64,000 bases of DNA from Undaria pinnatifida (lineage: Eukaryota; Sar; Phaeophyceae; Laminariales; Alariaceae). The position numbers and the translations under genes are program-made. Position 1 is the first letter of the stretch. Every line of letters begins with the position of its first letter. Below, in pieces: positions 19,401-31,062 of this stretch. The notes under the pieces were generated by a model. That model made no database searches. It was not told where the DNA came from and saw nothing but the letters and a program-made list of their open reading frames with translations. Where the stretch lies: the NCBI GenBank assembly GCA_012845835.1, contig JABAKD010000023.1, forward strand, positions 10,767,840 to 10,831,839. Direction: 5' to 3'.

Positions 19401-22400
19401 CTCGAGAAAGGGTATGTACCTACGGTATACCAGTAACAATCGGCCTACGATAACACGAAGGGCGCGGCCACTGAGCGCAAGGATGCGAAGGGGGCCAAAG
19501 AAGGTATAGACGCGGAAACCAAATCAGAAGAGAATAAGGAAACACGTGTCACGCTGTGAAGGCCAGACAAGTTTACGGCTTGAAGCGTAGTGCCGAAGGG
19601 GCAGGCGGTCGGTCCATTTGCCGGAAGACAAGAAAGAAATCAAGAAACACTGCCTAAACGAACGTCAGAGTCCGCTACGTTGAACATGGACAGCTAACGT
19701 GGGGCCATCGGTTGAACGGTAAACGAGAAATAACCAAGACGCGAAGAAGTACGCAAGCGTCGGGCCATTGGTCGAAAGGCAGAAGAGAAAGAGCCTGAAA
19801 CGAGAGAAAACAAAGAACAGTGCCTAAAACAATGTCAGGGTCCGCAAGGTTGGACCTGGAAGGCTGACGTGGGACCATTGGTCGAAAGGCGAAACTATAA
19901 AGAACCAGTACGCTGAGGTGTAACGGAAGCACAGAGGCCGTAATATGCGACCTAGAAGGTTAGCATAAGGCCCATGGTCGAACTGTAGAACGGAAAACCG
20001 AGGCTACCAAAACAAATCGCTAAAACGCAGAGAGATACAACATCTAAACAGTGACACAGACAACACCAAAATGGTGGTACTGGAGGCGCGTGTGGTACGC
20101 CGGAAAGCTTGACCGGGGGGGGGCAACAGTGGAGTACCCTAAGAAGCTATCTGGGTACAGTACCAGGAAAACGAGAAAAGATAAGTGGTGAGGTTTCCTA
20201 GCCAAAGCTATACGCAAACAACGGCGAAACTGAAACGTAGACACAAAAAGACGGAGGGTACTATCGGAAGCCGAGAGTCGACATATGTCACCTCGAGAGG
20301 CTAACTAATAACGGGAACAATGCCAGCAAACGTAGCGAGGCTATTCAACCATAACAAAGCAAGCCAAAAATGGAGTCAACAAGAAGATACTTGTTCAGCT
20401 CGAAGCAGCGCTGGAAGTGTCTGGACCCAGAAAGAATGCAGGAAACAGAGAAAACAATATGAAGAAAGCCGCAGCTAGGTACTATACGTCGGGAACGCGG
20501 GGTCGCCAACGTGGAGCAACCCTGAAAAGGTAACTTAGAAAAATCCACGGGAAAACAGGAAGTAGGCAAATCGTGCCATTGCAACACATTGCACCCTGAA
20601 CAAAAAAGGAGGGTCCACAGCAAAGGACCTTGAAAGGCTACTTTCAGAAAACGAGCAACGCTAGGTACGTAGCGAAGGCATACCTCCGAAAGCGATTTCG
20701 CCGAAAACACAACACGAAAGGGAGTCAACTTGAAAAGCCTAAATGGGCTGCGAAGCCAAACAGAGGCCATAACATGGGATCGATGCGACAAGTACGCCAA
20801 CAAGCCAAGAGCAAAACGGGGGCCAAGAGGGGACGACCTGTGGACTGCACAGTCAGGACGGGCTGTAAACCCATGATTAAGGCCGGTGTAGTTAAACCCT
20901 ATGAGCAGGTATGCCGAAAAGAAACAAGAAAAAGTGACCGAGAGAAACAAGACCTGTCGGCTGCAAAGCCAGGACGGGGGTCAGTGTCGTTGGACCGTAG
21001 GGGCAGCGGTGCCGAGAGACAAATATAAGAAATAGTGGTCCAGGGGAATAGATCTGCTGGCTACAAAGCTAGAACGGAGCCCGACAGCCAGGGGCTCTTG
21101 GGGGCAGGTACGACCACACAAAAAGGCAGAGGCCAAAGAGAACCGACAGATGGGCTGGGGAGCCAGCACGGGACCGCTAGCGTGAAACCTAAGGGGGGCT
21201 CTCAATGTGAAGCCAGTGGTCGACAATAGGGCTCTCAATGTGAAGCCAGTGGTCGACAATATGGGACCATAGACAGTAGCAATAGCTGGAATGCCGTAGT
21301 ACCAAGTGGCTGGGGCTAAAGTTCAGCAACGTCGGTGGTGGGAAGAAGTACGCCAAGAAGCAAGAAAGGTTCAACAACAAAAGGGAAGTATGCCAAGGGG
21401 CAAGGAAAGTCCAACAGCAACAACAAGAGAGGAGGTAATGCCTCGCAAAAAACGAAGAGAAATAACGCGGAAAGCATCCATGTTGTCACCAATCGCATTA
21501 GGCGAGGTGGGAACGACACGATAGAAAACCTCGACATGGTTCGAAAGCACCATGGTTCGTCGGTGTGCACGAAACGTGGGCAGGCTACATCGGCGGTAGA
21601 AGGCGGAAGCAAAACCACAAAGGTGAACACTCGTCGTACTGTAGAAAAGTGGACCAACTTGGGCGCGAGTTCAGGATCAAGGCGCCCATGAAGGTCACCG
21701 AAAAACGAACAAGTGCCATACTTTGAATGCGGCAAAGACAGAAGGCATACTATTACGTTAAAACGTTGTTGGGGGCTCAATAATACTGAGACTGTAAGGG
21801 AATACTTTGGGGGGCCACAAGGCGATAACACTGACAATACTGGTAGCTACCAGGTAGAATTGTACTGAGACAGTAGGGCCCAAAGCTAATACGCGCACTA
21901 AGCGTTCACGAAAACAAATCTCCCAGAAGAAAGGAAATAAGGCTACTACGGTCGGTCGTTTGCTGCGCACAGCGATAACCACTAAGGAGCAAGCGTGCCC
22001 AGGAATAACAACAAAAAAAAAAAATAATACCCGCGTTGCATGGGCGCGAAAGCGGAAGGTATCGGTTCCGAAAATTCACGAACGCCAGAGTCGGGAGGAA
22101 ATACGTTCCGAAAACGCACACACTGCAGAGAGGAGGGGGTGTGCGTTCCCATCCGGCACATAGTGCACGGGGAGGGGAAACCAAGATAGAAAAACCAAGC
22201 TAACACGATATTAATTTCAACTCATACCGTGAGAACGGTAAAAACGGGGTCTTAACACAACGGAGGGCTCAGACACTCTGCGAAAGAGCACGCACATGGT
22301 GCAGACGATATCTCTGCTGAGAAGGAATCAGACGAAACTGTTACGTTGTCGCGTGCTGATACCGTAAGCCGGACAGAGGGGGGGAGCAAATCACGTACAA

Positions 22401-23560
22401 CTCTAAAAATGCTAGCGGTCGCATGCACAACGTGCAAGCGAAGTTCAGGCTAATAAGGACCAAGCGAAACTACCATGGTTTCGGGGGTTGATGCTATGAA
22501 GAAGCCTAGAGGGGGGGGTCGTGAACAAACGACGGACCCGAAAATACTAGCAAAAAGTTGACGTCGTGAAACTCTGAAAATGTGGCCTACTATAGAGCCA
22601 TTCCTATTGGAATCTAAGCGACGAAAAAACGGGGAAAACATACGCGAAAGCACTTGGATCTTCAACCGAGAAGATGGAACTTGTGCAGGGCAATGTGACG
22701 CAAACAAGGCGGACAACACGCCTCAACAAGCACCTACGGCGTGCGTAGTGTAGAAAACAGAGGAAGGGCCAGAGCACATACCAGGTATACCACAGTGGTA
22801 ACAGAACAAATACGACGCCTCAAGAAGCACCTATGACGTACGTAGTGCAAAGGGTTGGGGAAGGGCTAAGACATATATGCCATAGCGGTACGAATCCAAA
22901 TACGACGCCTCAATAAGCACCTATGACGTACGTAGTGCAAAAAGCAGAAGAATAAGTAAGGTGGGCATACCACAGCGGTTTTGGAGACATATACGATGCC
23001 CAAATATGCACCTACTCCGTACGTAGTGCATAAAGCGAGAGAAAGGTCAACAAAAAAAAATTACCATGGCGGGTTTGCGGAGTGCGAAACAAAGGATACG
23101 CTACACCGACGAGAGGAAACGAAAACACGGCAGGTTTGAGCCAAGTTACGAAAACAGGGCAAGCTGAACCGGCACAACAGAAAAACGGAACCATCATAAT
23201 TTTTCGGCCTGGTTACGAAAATGGAGCCAGCTAAATCAGTGGCTGGAAGGCCAGGGTAGCACACCGACGCAAGCACGCAAACATATGTGCTCGTCAAAAG
23301 TGGAACAGCCCGAAAAGTCAGGGTATCACACCGACACAAGCACGCGAACATATGTGCTGTCCAAAAGTGTGACTACCCGAAGAGTCAAGGCAAATAAGAG
23401 GCACCTTGAAACTAACTGAACAACAGAATCGAACCCAAAAGAGAAAATCAAGAGGCCAATGCGCACAAAACAAATCCCATGAAAAAAAAAACTCAAGAAG
23501 GAACTCAAGAAACATGGTAAGGGTCAGGGACAACAAGACAAAAGGGTAAGTGCGACTCAA
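19400..23560. repeat. Purine-skewed region with degenerate tandem repeats
   Basis: The plus strand is strongly A/G-biased over about 4 kb, so minus-strand frames come out rich in Leu/Phe/Ser/Pro. Degenerate tandem motifs recur, such as the block around GGGCCAT.GGT.GAA at 19697, 19763, 19882 and 19969. Open frames exist on both strands, but none shows a recognised domain. It may be the far part of the minus-strand LTR element that begins near 28.98 kb. Confidence 0.5.
22715..23035. repeat. About 90-bp tandem repeat, four units
   Basis: The block CCTATGACGTACGTAGTGCA and close variants recurs near 22732, 22829, 22920 and 23008. Each unit has the partly palindromic core GACGTACGTAG and is preceded by CGCCTCAA.AAGCA or similar. 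Confidence 0.75.
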
Positions 23561-26500
23561 CGCGATAATACCCTGGCTGCAGATATCCCTGTCGCGTGGC
23601 GTTGTAGGCACGCCGGTCCGTAGATGGTGCTCCGCGAAGATATGCAGTAGAGACGCCGTAGGTTGATCCTGGAACCGGGTGGTGTAGGGTTTGAAGAAAG
23701 ATCCGATGAAACGCGGCTGGTGGTCGTACTAGGGTGTGCTGCAGCGCTCCGATCGCGAGACAGCGACGTCGTGGTGTTCGCGGAAGATGTGGTAGGAGCG
23801 CTGGAGACGGATGATGGTCCAGTAGAACGCGTTGAGAAGCTCCGAGCACGAACCGGTGAGGACGGGTTGTTTGCGGACGATGCGGTTGGAGCTCTTTAAC
23901 GGAAGAAGACGAGGCTGCAGTAGCTCAATGTGTTAGGTTGAAGAAGGTGACAGATCGCGTACGCGGCGGTGAAATGTGCGTGTTCCACAGCGTACATGTA
24001 GACGCACGCGTTGACGTTGTAGTCGTCCTTTAAAGTGGGCCAGTGGAGATGCCGGCGGTGCTCGTGGTGTTGGAGTTAGCATTTTACGCAGCGAGGATGA
24101 CGGCGTGGTTGCTGGAATAAGCTGTAGAGAGGGTCCGAAGTTGAAGACGATGGCGGTGTCGCCGGGGGCGGTTAGTCGCGGACTGAAGGGGCAGACCTAC
24201 TGGCGCGGTGGCTGCAGGAGTCGGCGAAATATGTTTTAGCTGGTCGGCGCTGACGATGCGATGACGCCGGAGTCGGTGGTAGTGGCCAGGGAGAGGGCGC
24301 CTCGCCGCTGGTAGCGGTTTGAAGCGGCAGGCCCATCGGTGCATGGCTGCAGAAGTCGGTAAAATAATTCCCAGACTGTCGGAGTAGATGGTGGCGACGA
24401 CGCCGGGGCCGGCGGTAGTGGCCAAAAAAGAAAAGGCTGCTTTTGACGTTGTTAGTGGCTTGAAGGAGAAATACATCGAATGATGAAGTCGCGGAAGATT
24501 AAGGTGGAGCTCAGGTGAAAGGTGGAGCTCTGACAAAGGTGGATCTCTGGTCTTGAAGCTCGGGTGACGACGAAGCTCTGGTGAAAGGTGGAACTCCGGT
24601 GAACGTGGAGCTCTGGTCGCGAAGCTCAGGTGACGATGGAGCTCTGGTGGCAAAGCTCAGGTGACGACGAAGCTCTGTCGAAGATGAAACTCTGAATAAG
24701 GTGGATCTCTGGTCTTGAAGCTCGGGTGACGACGAAGCTCTGGTGGAAAGTGGAGCTCTGGTGGCAAAGCTCAGGCGACGACGAAGCTCTGTCGAAGATG
24801 AAACTCTGAATAAGGTGGATCTCTGGTCTTGAAGCTCGGGTGACGACGAAGCTCTGGTGGAAAGTGGAGCTCTGGTGGCAAAGCTCAGGCGACGACGAAA
24901 CTCACGTGACGATGGAGCTCTGGTGGCAAAGCTCAGGTGACGACGAAGCTGAGATGACGATGGAGCTCTGGTCGCGGTGTTCGAGCGGCAGTGGGGGGGG
25001 TGTCGATGATCTTGGAAGTGTAGCCACAGGTACTGGCGAGAAAAACCGTAGTCGGAAGGGCAGTCCACAGTTTTCAGCGGCGGCTGTGTGGAGCGATGAC
25101 GGCTCCGGGAAAACAATGGTCCGACCAAGGATGAGGAAGGCCAAAAAGGGATGCGCCAATGGTGGGCGCTGGGGAGAACGAAGGACGGCCTGAAAGCCGA
25201 TCCAGGAGGAGCGCCAGCGTCCTCAGCGCCTTTCTCGGAGCTGGCTCGCGAACCAGAGGCGATGTAATGGGCCGAAATAGACCCGACGACGGTTTTGGCG
25301 CGGAAAAGGGGTCGACGGATTATTTTTGGTATGGTCCGCAACGGTGAGTTGCCGAAAGCATTTCCAGCGAAACGTGGTGGTGCATGGGGCAGGAGGGAGG
25401 GGGTTTGAGCCCACCCAAGTCAATGCCTAACAGGAAGGGTGCACGGTTTGCGCGTCGCCGGTGGATGGGGGCGGATGGTGATGGTGGGTCGAAAGGGAGG
25501 GGGAATTAGCCCACCCAAAACGATACCCGGGATGGAACGCTGACATCGTTCGACGTGGGCAGCGAAGAGGCCGTGGAAGGGCCCGGTTTCTGGCTTAAAA
25601 GGTCCCATACGTACCAGGGTCGAGAGGTTCATGAGCCCGAGGCGAAAAAAATAACAAACTCGGAAAAAGAGGGTGGTAGAATGGTAGAGGTGGGTCGTAG
25701 AGGAGAGGTAGCGAGCCCATCCAAACCGATAGTCGGTTCGAAACGCTCATATCCGGAAACAAAAATTAACTCCAACTCAGAAAATGGGAGCGGCGGGATG
25801 TCGTGGTGGGTTGGGAAGGACGGGGGAATGAGCCTACCCAAGCCGATGCTCGGCTCGGAGAGGTCATAACCGGAAAGGAACAAAACCACAGGTTCAGATG
25901 GTAAACCTAGAGGAATGTTAGGGTAGGGGGGGATGGCGACAGTGGCGTCACAGAGGTGCCTTTAGGGACGGGTAGGGGTTGCCTAGGTTCAGGTGGTGAA
26001 CCTACAGGGTTGTTGAGGCAAAAGGGGGGTGGCGGTATTGGTGTCGGATGGGGATTCGCGACCGTTGGGTTGGAGGGGAACTGTTCGGTGTTCACTGGCA
26101 ACGGAAGCAGAATCAGTCGGGGTCGTCCGTGGTTGTGTCGTCGAGGAAAGCTGAATAGCCGTTGGTGGCAAGGATCCGGTTAATGGGGGGGTAGCTAAAG
26201 AGCTGGGTCGGGAGCGATAAGCCGTGGGTTCGTTGTGGTTGGGGAAACCAGGGCACGCTGGTGGGAAACGGAAACGTTGGCCGGGAGGTACCGTTGTAGG
26301 CCTGGTATAGGTGGGATGGTTTGGGTCAGGGTAGCCGTGAAAAGGGGGGCGGTAGGGGGTCCAACGTTTGTCGAAATGAGAACTAACCAGATCGTGAGGA
26401 GAAGGGCGGTTGCTTCCTCCAGATGGTCGGCGGAGACCGGAGCAAGGCGGCTCTGTGGTAACACGTCGGGGTGCAAAACGGCATGGTGGATTCGGCAGGT

Positions 26501-28679
26501 GCGTCTCGATGGCAATGGAGGGGGCCGGGACAGAGTTTCTCCGTGGAAACCGGTCGCGTTGAAGGGGGGGTGCGGCAGAGTTGTTCTGTCGCGATGAAAA
26601 GGTCGGAACGAGGTCGGTAGTAGGAGGGTTCGGTGAGAAATGCCGAGACCGAAAAGGGATGACTCGTTTGCAACGCGGCGGGTCGGGGGGAAAAGGCGGC
26701 TGCCAACCGAATAAAGCGGTTATTGCTTCCGCCTATGGATGGGACTGCCAGTCTCGGGTGTACCGTTACTGAAGCTAGAGATACGAACTGGGAGGGCGGT
26801 GGTAGATGTCGAGGGTCGTTGGGTGGTGGTACGGGAATAGTTTCCGGCGTTTGTCGGCCTTGGAACCATTGTCCCAGGTAGATAATGAAGGAGCTTCGGC
26901 GTTTGTCGGCCTCGAAACCAATGTCCATGGCTAGTCGCAGGAACGGTTCCGATACCTGGTCGAAGCCGGGAGCGCTGAGGGGTCGTGGTGTCGCTCAAAA
27001 TGTCGGTATCGGGCGATGTCGGAAACTACTCCACACGGTGATAACAAAAACCGTAGAGGAAGAATCCGAAGGGTGGTACTGCTAAAGGTTGAACATCCCA
27101 GAAGAGGTCGTTCGGTGTAGGCTGGCTGCGGTGAGCCGCCAAGCAGTGGTCAGTGTCGGCTGTCTATGAGACTGTCGCGTGGCGATGGCGAGGGTGCAGC
27201 TGGCTGATCCAGAGAACATGCGCGGCTGGGTTAACGTGATCGCAAAGGGAGTCTCGGTATTGTATCACCGAGGCTCTGGGAGGGTCTCCGTGGGCGGCGT
27301 TTAAAGGACCGGGGCGAAGATACCCTGGGGGTCATGTCTCCAAGCGGCGTTGGATGAGCAGGATAGAACTCGCTAGGAAATGCCGTACCTGTGGTCCGTG
27401 TCCGCGCAATCCACGAGAGTTGCGGGGAAGACGGGGCAGGGGGCTCAGGGCATATCCTGGTCAACTATGATCGCGAGTCTCCCGTCGTCATGACGGGACT
27501 GTCCCTTGGGCCCAGGGGCAGTGGTGCTGTCAACACTGTGGCAGCGAGTGGGAATCCGTCGTTCGCGGGCCCAACGTTGTCACTGAAAAACGCGCACGCC
27601 CTAGGACGAGCGCGGGTGGAGCCGCCGATAAATAGGCGAGGCGGGCTCAGGATTCGATGGCCCAGAATTGGAAGCAGAGTTTCGTGCTGTAGTCCGGAAC
27701 CGCTGGTAGCCGTGGTCTTCGGCAAGTAGCGTTGCTCGTCGGTGGAAGGCGTCGAGTGGAGCATCCCAGTAGGGCTCGACGTCTTGGTCTCCTCGCACCC
27801 ACACCTCAAGACCATCGCTAGAACAAGGGGATCAGGCTTGGACAAGCGATATCTCATGTATGGGGCTGGGCGGAGGAGGTAGATTGTTGGGGGGCGGGGG
27901 CGTCGGAGGAGCTCGTTCTTGTAAGGTTGAAGCTGGAACCTCGTCCCGCAATTAGATGGCCTGGCGCTGACAGCGCTGTATCGGTTGATCAGCATGTAGC
28001 GTCCAGGAATTTTTGCCGCAATGGGTATCGGCCGGCCACGCTGTTGCTGTCGATGTTGTCGTCGTTGTCGCAGCAGTTTCCCGAGGAAGAAAGGCGATCA
28101 TGGCGCTTTCGACCCAAAAAATAGGTGTCACGGCATTTATAACGAGCGGCGTTGGTTGTCGCGGGTTATTGCCGGGTAATAGCGCCGGGTTTACGGTCCG
28201 CGCGTTTCCGCAAATACCAAAAGTAAAAACCAATATCCTGAAGTATGCCCATACCTGGGTTGAGCGCACCAGAGGCGTAGCGGTGTTGCTACAGTGGGAA
28301 AGTGCCGCCGGCACGATGCAGACGTCAAGGAGAACGCCCGAAAGCCAGCGGAGTGGTACTCGATGGCCAGGCAGTTGACATTGATGCTCGTCGCAGGTTG
28401 TGTCCCGTATCGCTATATGTGGTGGTTGCGAGCCACCACTTTTTGCGGTTCGTGAGTCAGACGCAGGCGTCGTGGGCGTCAAAATCCGGGTGGTCGCGAC
28501 CGCCGTCGCGGCCACTACGGATAGGATGGCGTCTGCGTCGTTGGGCGACCTTGCTGTCGCTGTTACAACGGTCAATATTGGTGATGTAGTTGGTAGGCGG
28601 AGAAGGATGGTGGCGTAGGTGGTAGTCGGAGAAGAACGGTGGTCTTGACCCGAGCGGTAAATCCATTGTGATTTCACGC
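23561..28679 (-). mobile_element. Internal region of a minus-strand LTR element, unclassified
   Basis: The primer-binding site and LTR boundary at its right end orient it leftwards. Minus-strand frames are Pro/Ser/Thr/Arg-rich, such as 27465-27995 and 26383-26928. I recognise no Gag knuckle, protease, reverse transcriptase or integrase, and I see no 3' LTR on the left. It may be a non-autonomous or heavily decayed element. Confidence 0.45.
24490..24990 (-). repeat. About 33-bp minisatellite with a 114-bp higher-order unit
   Basis: Blocks built on AGCTCTGGT and AGCTCAGGTGACGACG repeat through the region. A longer unit containing AGCTCTGTCGAAGATGAAAC recurs at 24671 and 24785, 114 bp (38 codons) apart. 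The minus strand stays open across it and gives a Ser/Arg/Leu-rich periodic peptide, probably only a consequence of a period divisible by three. Confidence 0.8.
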
Positions 28680-28707
28680 GCAGGTTCGAGTCCTGCCGAC
28701 GACGCCA
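28680..28707 (-). promoter_or_regulatory. Primer-binding site: 28 nt complementary to a tRNA 3' end
   Basis: The plus strand reads as a complete tRNA T-arm (stem GCAGG/CCTGC around TTCGAGT), then CGACGAC, a G in the discriminator position, and CCA. CCA is not normally encoded in nuclear tRNA genes, and no D- or anticodon arm precedes it. It therefore represents an LTR-element primer-binding site on the minus strand (TGGCGTCGTCGGCAGG…). Pairing extends through the T-arm, beyond the usual 18 nt. Confidence 0.8.
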
Positions 28708-28709
28708 AT

Positions 28710-28985
28710 TGTAGTGGTACTCCGAGCGGGGGATGCGTGGTTGGTCGGTGTTGGGAAGAGTGCTCCTCATGGGTTTCGGTGCCCTTGTTTGGTCTCTCCT
28801 CATGGCTCGCTGGATAGACTCAAAAGCTTGATCATTATTTCCTTTACATTGGACTCTGAAAGACAGACAACACAGGCCCTTGGCACACGGTAGTGCAGGG
28901 CAGAGCAAGTATAGCAGGTAGAGCTGGTAGAGCAGGTAGTGAGATGTGGGGCGTCCTGCTTGTCCCATCATCGTCACCTACATTA
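28710..28985 (-). repeat. Probable 5' LTR of the minus-strand element (outer end uncertain)
   Basis: Next to the primer-binding site with a 2-nt gap. Its inner end on the element strand is …CCACTACA, a proper CA end. I cannot fix the outer end without the matching 3' LTR, and 28985 is only a guess based on where sequence character changes. Confidence 0.5.
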
Positions 28986-29097
28986 TCGACCATCTATGAT
29001 GGCCTTGACGTGAATGTGACATCTAATGTCACGTGGTTTCACCTCAACCATGACATGGTTTCACGTCGAATCCATAAACTATCCTTCTACGGAGGGC

Positions 29098-29156
29098 ACT
29101 CTATTACATAAAGCTTTATTTTTCCCCATCCGCCGGAGGATGAAAAATAAAAAAAG
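29098..29156 (+). mobile_element. 3' tail of an A-tailed retroposon
   Basis: AAAGCTTTATTTTTCC is followed by CATCCGCCGGAGGATG, a short hairpin, at 29127-29142 and then an A-rich tail. The last 40 or so bases match the reverse complement of 57391-57430, but the sequences upstream are unrelated. A 3' tail shared between otherwise different sequences is typical of a SINE/LINE pair. Confidence 0.6.
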
Positions 29157-29370
29157 AGCAACACATTCTCGTTCTCAACTACTGGTGCCCACAAAGAGTA
29201 GGTGCCAATGAAAAGCCTGTTGTTGTAGTACACGTCAAGGGGGGTCAATTATGTAAACAGTTTGTTGTTTTTGCGGAGGTGGGGGTGGCAATACAAGTAC
29301 GGGTTGGAAATAGCGACACCCATGTGTTTTATCGATATTGAAAGGGACGCTATAATAAAGAAGACGCTAT

Positions 29371-29425
29371 TTAAAGGGCCGTTCTTATCGGAAATGTGAA
29401 TTTCCTAAATTTCCTCTTTTTTTTC
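29371..29425. repeat. Inverted partial copy of the 38.4-kb MITE-like end
   Basis: GGGCCGTTCTTATCGGA followed by TTTCCTAAATTTCC is the reverse complement of the right end of the element at 38387-38526 and its AGGAAA(A)TT subrepeats. Confidence 0.5.
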
Positions 29426-29879
29426 CAGGATTTCCATGAAAAAACGGCTGCATTATTATCGAGCGCGGGGTTGTTAGTCTTTTTTTCTGATTTTTGAAAG
29501 CCGAGCCATAAAGCAAGACCACCACTACCCACACCAGCAGTCACGCGCGTCGTCACACAGCAAGCATGAACGACATCCCGGAAGACCGCAGAGGAATTGC
29601 CCCAGGCCAAGCAGATTCTTGCAATCCGGCGACAGCAGCGACGGAAGGACGACGGGCCCAGTGCGAACGAAGTTACCTGGATTTTCAAGGGGAAGCACTT
29701 GTGTAGATGTGGCGTCAATCACCGAGGCCACAGACAGCATCAGCCCCACGAACACTTCGATGGGACACCAAACACAGGGGAAGGCGGCAGCTGCTTAATG
29801 CCAGGGTAGGTGTTTGGACGCCGGTGCTGAGAGCGTGGGGCTCCGGGACAGCAGCAGCAGCAACAACAGCTGATGGTGA

Positions 29880-30030
29880 TGAAGGTGAGGATCAAGTCCA
29901 TACAAGTTCGAACATTTTCAAATGTTGCACGTAGCTTGTACGTCGTACGAGTTCGTACATTTTTGAATTTTGAGTTTGCACATACTCTACAGCAGTAGTC
30001 TACACGAAATCGTATATTTTTGAATCTTGC
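29880..30030. repeat. Degenerate tandem repeat around CGTACATTTTTGAA
   Basis: Three imperfect units with TTCGAACATTTTCAAA, TTCGTACATTTTTGAA and ATCGTATATTTTTGAA, each followed within 20 bases by TTGCAC or a near match. No gene is seen here or to 30600. That stretch also has a TATAC-rich cluster at about 30335-30430. Confidence 0.6.
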
Positions 30031-30668
30031 ACGTACAGCAAGATATTTAGAGCTGTGATCTGTGAGTGGGCACACAAACTACAGCTGTATTTGTATGGAC
30101 ATAATCGTGAAGTACGCGAGAGCAGGTAAGAAACTCCTATTTGGGCTCAGGCTCGCGACTTATTGTGATCTCAACGTTGAGCGTAGGATCTTAAAGGCTA
30201 CGAGGTATCTTATACTAGGAAGTATTTACAGTGGCGCTCCTGCCTGAGAGCAAAAATGCTTAGCCGTAATTTCTTATTAAACAAAGCTCTTTCTTGAAAT
30301 ATTAACTCCCAAGTTATTGACGTAAGTCGCGTACAGTATACCAGGTACCAGTATACAGCAGTACTGTATACTAGGTATATATGGGTATACGCAGGACTTT
30401 AACAGCACATTATACAGTATATACACTGCTATGTGTGTAGTCTACTAATATATAATTGGGCACTGTAGTCATCGGTTAGCGCTCCTTCCGCTTAACATTG
30501 TCGTATAGATGCGCAGTATACATTGCCAGGCGTGGTATTATCTTTCTGGTGGTGTGTTGCACTGGTCCAGTCTGCCAGTATACGCTTCCAGTTCTGATGC
30601 AATCCAGTATACTGCTTCATTAGCGCAGTTTTTTTATCTCTACTGTTTCAGGCTACTCGTTCGAGTGA

Positions 30669-31060
30669 GTGCGCAGCCCGATTTTACGCCACACGTCCAT
30701 GAGATTAAAGTTTGTGCCTTTTCCCGGTGCTCGCTACGTTTTGAACACAGGTCAAGTCAAAGCGAGCACACCGGTCCAGTCAGAAACTATCCCAGAGGGG
30801 GTCGTTCTTACGCTTTGCGCGGCTATTAAGGGGAAGTCATACTCTGACGAAAACATTACGTTGAGGTACGGAAGAAATCAGTGCAAGGCGTCTGATGTGC
30901 TTGCCGTCATCAGGAAGGAAGATGTCGCGGAGGATGCGTCCTCCATCAACACCCGGAGGTCGAAGCACCGTTGTATGCTGGTACTGGAGTCGATTGTTTC
31001 CGACAAGCACCGAGGGACCTTTTTTCAATCCCGCTTGTCGTGCAGCACTCAAGGCGAGAA
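30669..31060 (+). CDS. Uncharacterised exon-like ORF left of the fold-back element
   Basis: A frame with ordinary amino-acid composition (KFVPFPGARYVLNTGQVK… to …LESIVSDKHRG) runs about 110 codons with no stop. A good acceptor with a pyrimidine tract (CTCTACTGTTTCAG) lies just upstream near 30651, so this may be an internal exon; the bases directly after it hold a stop in this frame. The frame runs into the first fold-back subrepeat at about 31063 and then stops. No family is recognised. It may belong with the ORF at 31818-32031. Confidence 0.4.
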
Positions 31061-31062
31061 TC

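Noticed and set aside
24511..25341. A 276-codon minus-strand gene
   Set aside because: Most of it is the 33/114-bp minisatellite read in an open frame. No domain, and the composition follows the repeat.
28680..28707. A tRNA gene
   Set aside because: Only the T-arm and acceptor 3' strand are present, CCA is included, and an LTR-type end follows directly. It is a primer-binding site.
27952..28977. A 341-codon minus-strand gene
   Set aside because: The frame runs through the LTR and the primer-binding site of the minus-strand element, so it is not a plausible protein.
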